A stretch of DNA of 64,000 nucleotides from NCBI RefSeq assembly GCF_000304355.2, contig NC_018227.2:2170001-2234000 (forward strand). The letters are read 5' to 3'. Both the position numbers and the translations under genes were made by a program. The notes under the pieces are model-generated. The model saw only the letters and a program-made list of their open reading frames with translations, had not been told where the DNA came from and did no database searches. Below, piece by piece: positions 62,039-64,000 of the stretch; the stretch's first letter is position 1; each line of letters opens with the position of its first letter. This DNA comes from Methanoculleus bourgensis MS2 (GTDB taxonomy: Archaea > Halobacteriota > Methanomicrobia > Methanomicrobiales > Methanoculleaceae).

Positions 62039-64000
62039 ATGAAGAAGTATTTACTGACATTGTTACTCTTTGCACTCTGCATGCTGGTTACGGCCGCAGG
62101 TGCTGCATGGATCGAGGCGCCGGGATCATACCCGAAGGTAGTCGTGCCCGCGGGCTCGACCGGGGTCTTTCCGGTCTCCGTCGGCGGTCTGACAAACGCT
62201 GAAGGGGTTTACTTTAACCTGACGTTTGACAACACCCTGTTGTCGGTCGAGAGTGTCTCGGCCAATGACGCAATCCCGGGTTCCAGAGTAACTGCAAACA
62301 TCAATAACGAAAGTGGATGGATGCAGGTGGCCGTCACGAACACGGAGGGCATAACCGTTGAGGAACGTACCCCGCTTGTCGATATCACGTTCCGTTCTAC
62401 CGGGATCGAGGGAGAGTCGCCACTGCAGTTTGTGGGGACCATGGGATACAACTCGACGTACAGTCAGGGGTTCGAGCTGGAGGAGTTTTATGGTGCATAT
62501 AGCGGAACGATCAGGGTTGTTGAATCTCCCTCAACGATCCGGGCCCCCTCCGGCACGCTGGCCTCGGGGCAGTCCAAAACCCTTGCCGTCGGCGTGGACA
62601 ATCTCACCGGTGCAAAGCAGATCTGGTTCGAACTGATGTATGACGGATCATACCTCATCATCGATGATATCCAGCCGGCACTGCTGGGGGCAGTGATAAC
62701 CGGGGCCTTCGCCAATAACGGCATTCACGAATTTGAACCGACCGCTCTTGAGTCCGTGCCCGAGGAGGTACGCCTGGAATTACAGCAGCATCCCCACATG
62801 AACATGATGTGGGTGGAACTGGAGATCCCGGGCGGCCTTACTACTACGGGTTACACCGATGTAGTTGATATCACGTTCCGACCAACCAACCGTACCGGTA
62901 CCGGCGATCTCGATTTCTACTACCGTTGTACGTACCAGGATGAAAATGAGTCGACACAACTCTTCGATATTCAGATCCCCGGCCAGATCGTAACCAACGG
63001 CGGCGGCAAGTATCCGGTCCTCGGCGAGTTCCAGGCCCCGTCGGGCACCATCGATGTCGGATCGCAGAAAGTGCTTCCCCTCATGGTCCGATCCCTGGAC
63101 AACGCAGAAGGAGCGTATGTCTGGGCTGGGTGGAACTCTGCCATAATAAATGTCACATCGGTATCCCTGAACGCAACCGCACAGGCTGCCGGCGTGACGC
63201 TTGAGGGGAGTGGCATCCATTCCGATGTGTATGACAACATCTCGACCGGGCGTCTGTATGCCTATGTCGAGAACCTGACGAAACTGAACACGGCGTCATG
63301 GACCCCTCTTCTCGACCTCACGGTGAGGGCAAACGCCAATTCTGGCCGGACCCCGGTGGACATCTGGGGGACTGCATACATAATTCCCCGGGAGAACGTC
63401 TCCATCGTTTACCCGCCCGCTTCGCTTGAGAACGGGCAGATCTCCATCACTGTTCCGGAGAAGGCGGACCTGAGAGGTAACCTTGTCCCCTGGCCCGATT
63501 ACGTGAAGAAGTATGCCGACGGCAGCCTGCATTTCACCCAGACAATGGTCATCGAGAACACCGGCAATAAGGCCGTCACCGAGGATTTCGACATCCGTGG
63601 GACATTCTGCTCGAAAGAGGCAGAATTCCCTGTCTCGGGCGGCATTGCTCCAGGGGAAAACATCACCTATCACGTGACGATGCACGTCAAACCCGACCAC
63701 GAAGGAGGTACACGCATCAGCATGATCGGCGGCCAGGAGCATGAGCGACGGTATGATGTCACCACACGCGGAGATGTCCAGACGGGTAACCACACCATCG
63801 CGCTCCAGATCGATGTCAACGACGTCATCGATGAGATTGATAAGGATAACAACTACGTGGAGGCAGACGTAGTGGTCACCTATCCGGACCTGGTTCCGGT
63901 CTGGAAGATGGAGTATGTCGGTGGACCATCGTCAAGCAACACCACCATCCTTGACACGTCACATGCCCCCGGCACCTGGAAGATCACGTTCGGGGCAGAG
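62039..64000 (+). CDS. Multi-cohesin scaffold-like secreted protein (3' end outside window)
   Basis: Open from the ATG at 62039 to the window end: 654 residues and no stop. Signal peptide 1-23 (YLLTLLLFALCMLVTAAGAA). Three consecutive cohesin-like modules at about 24-160 (LTNAEGVYFNLTFDNTLLSV, MQVAVTNTEGITVEERTPLV), 161-320 (APSGTLASGQSKTLAVGVDN, KQIWFELMYDGSYLIIDDI) and 323-474 (APSGTIDVGSQKVLPLMVRS). Then a CARDB-like adhesion module, about 476-615 (HFTQTMVIENTGNKAVTEDF), and the start of another (618 on, PDLVPVWKMEYVGG). The N-terminal module is closest to the cohesin at 60831. It would bind several dockerin proteins. Modules 2 and 3 are more divergent. Confidence 0.85.
   Translation, partial: MKKYLLTLLLFALCMLVTAAGAAWIEAPGSYPKVVVPAGSTGVFPVSVGGLTNAEGVYFNLTFDNTLLSVESVSANDAIPGSRVTANINNESGWMQVAVTNTEGITVEERTPLVDITFRSTGIEGESPLQFVGTMGYNSTYSQGFELEEFYGAYSGTIRVVESPSTIRAPSGTLASGQSKTLAVGVDNLTGAKQIWFELMYDGSYLIIDDIQPALLGAVITGAFANNGIHEFEPTALESVPEEVRLELQQHPHMNMMWVELEIPGGLTTTGYTDVVDITFRPTNRTGTGDLDFYYRCTYQDENESTQLFDIQIPGQIVTNGGGKYPVLGEFQAPSGTIDVGSQKVLPLMVRSLDNAEGAYVWAGWNSAIINVTSVSLNATAQAAGVTLEGSGIHSDVYDNISTGRLYAYVENLTKLNTASWTPLLDLTVRANANSGRTPVDIWGTAYIIPRENVSIVYPPASLENGQISITVPEKADLRGNLVPWPDYVKKYADGSLHFTQTMVIENTGNKAVTEDFDIRGTFCSKEAEFPVSGGIAPGENITYHVTMHVKPDHEGGTRISMIGGQEHERRYDVTTRGDVQTGNHTIALQIDVNDVIDEIDKDNNYVEADVVVTYPDLVPVWKMEYVGGPSSSNTTILDTSHAPGTWKITFGAE

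Overview
The window looks like chromosome of a methanogenic archaeon, most likely Methanomicrobiales and close to Methanoculleus. The support is an archaeal cupin-type glucose-6-phosphate isomerase, DUF3821 surface proteins, a PGF-CTERM-like tail, PKD/NHL/SBBP/dockerin surface proteins, a MoxR-DUF58-DUF4129 locus and many HEPN/MNT and RelE-type toxin-antitoxin loci. No rRNA, tRNA or CRISPR array was found.

Layout. (1) 1-2.4 kb: a small coiled-coil membrane protein, the cupin phosphoglucose isomerase and a decayed chimera of a GalE-like epimerase and a UDP-ManNAc dehydrogenase. (2) 2.4-14.9 kb: a visibly AT-richer polysaccharide island. One flippase lies on the + strand. A tight minus-strand operon carries a polytopic membrane protein, two GT4 glycosyltransferases, two hexapeptide acyltransferases (one frameshifted), an SDR, LuxC-like acyl reductase, LuxE-like acyl-protein synthetase, an AMP-forming ligase, acyl carrier protein, holo-ACP synthase and a polysaccharide deacetylase. 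A GC-rich tandem GT2 gene (14.9-16.5 kb) stands at its head. (3) 16.5-28 kb: a gene-poor zone filled with intact and broken toxin-antitoxin modules (RelE, HicA, VapBC, HepT/MntA, HEPN/MNT), a TnpB remnant, and an uncharacterised pair with a PIN-like second gene. (4) 28.2-36.4 kb: a MoxR/DUF58/DUF4129 membrane operon, a convergent DUF1616 gene and an exported Thr/Ser-linker protein. (5) 36.4-37.4 kb: MITE-like palindromic repeats. (6) 37.7-64 kb: a cell-surface locus of large secreted proteins with NHL, SBBP or kelch-like propellers, PKD, DUF3821 and subtilase domains. Five genes, plus one pseudogene, end in type I dockerins. They are followed by two cohesin-domain proteins, one with a PGF-CTERM-like anchor and one with at least three tandem cohesin-like modules that runs off the window.

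How it fits together. Regions 1-2 would make, modify and export a surface glycan. The ACP-dependent activation and reduction cassette is unusual for an archaeon, which normally lacks ACP-based fatty acid synthesis. Region 6 encodes both halves of a cohesin-dockerin assembly, so a scaffold-organised, protease-containing surface complex is the best candidate for a little-described system here. Three of its genes share a long conserved 5' leader, and the dockerin cassettes are nearly identical at DNA level, which points to common regulation and ongoing recombination. Several genes carry single-base frameshifts; some could be assembly errors.
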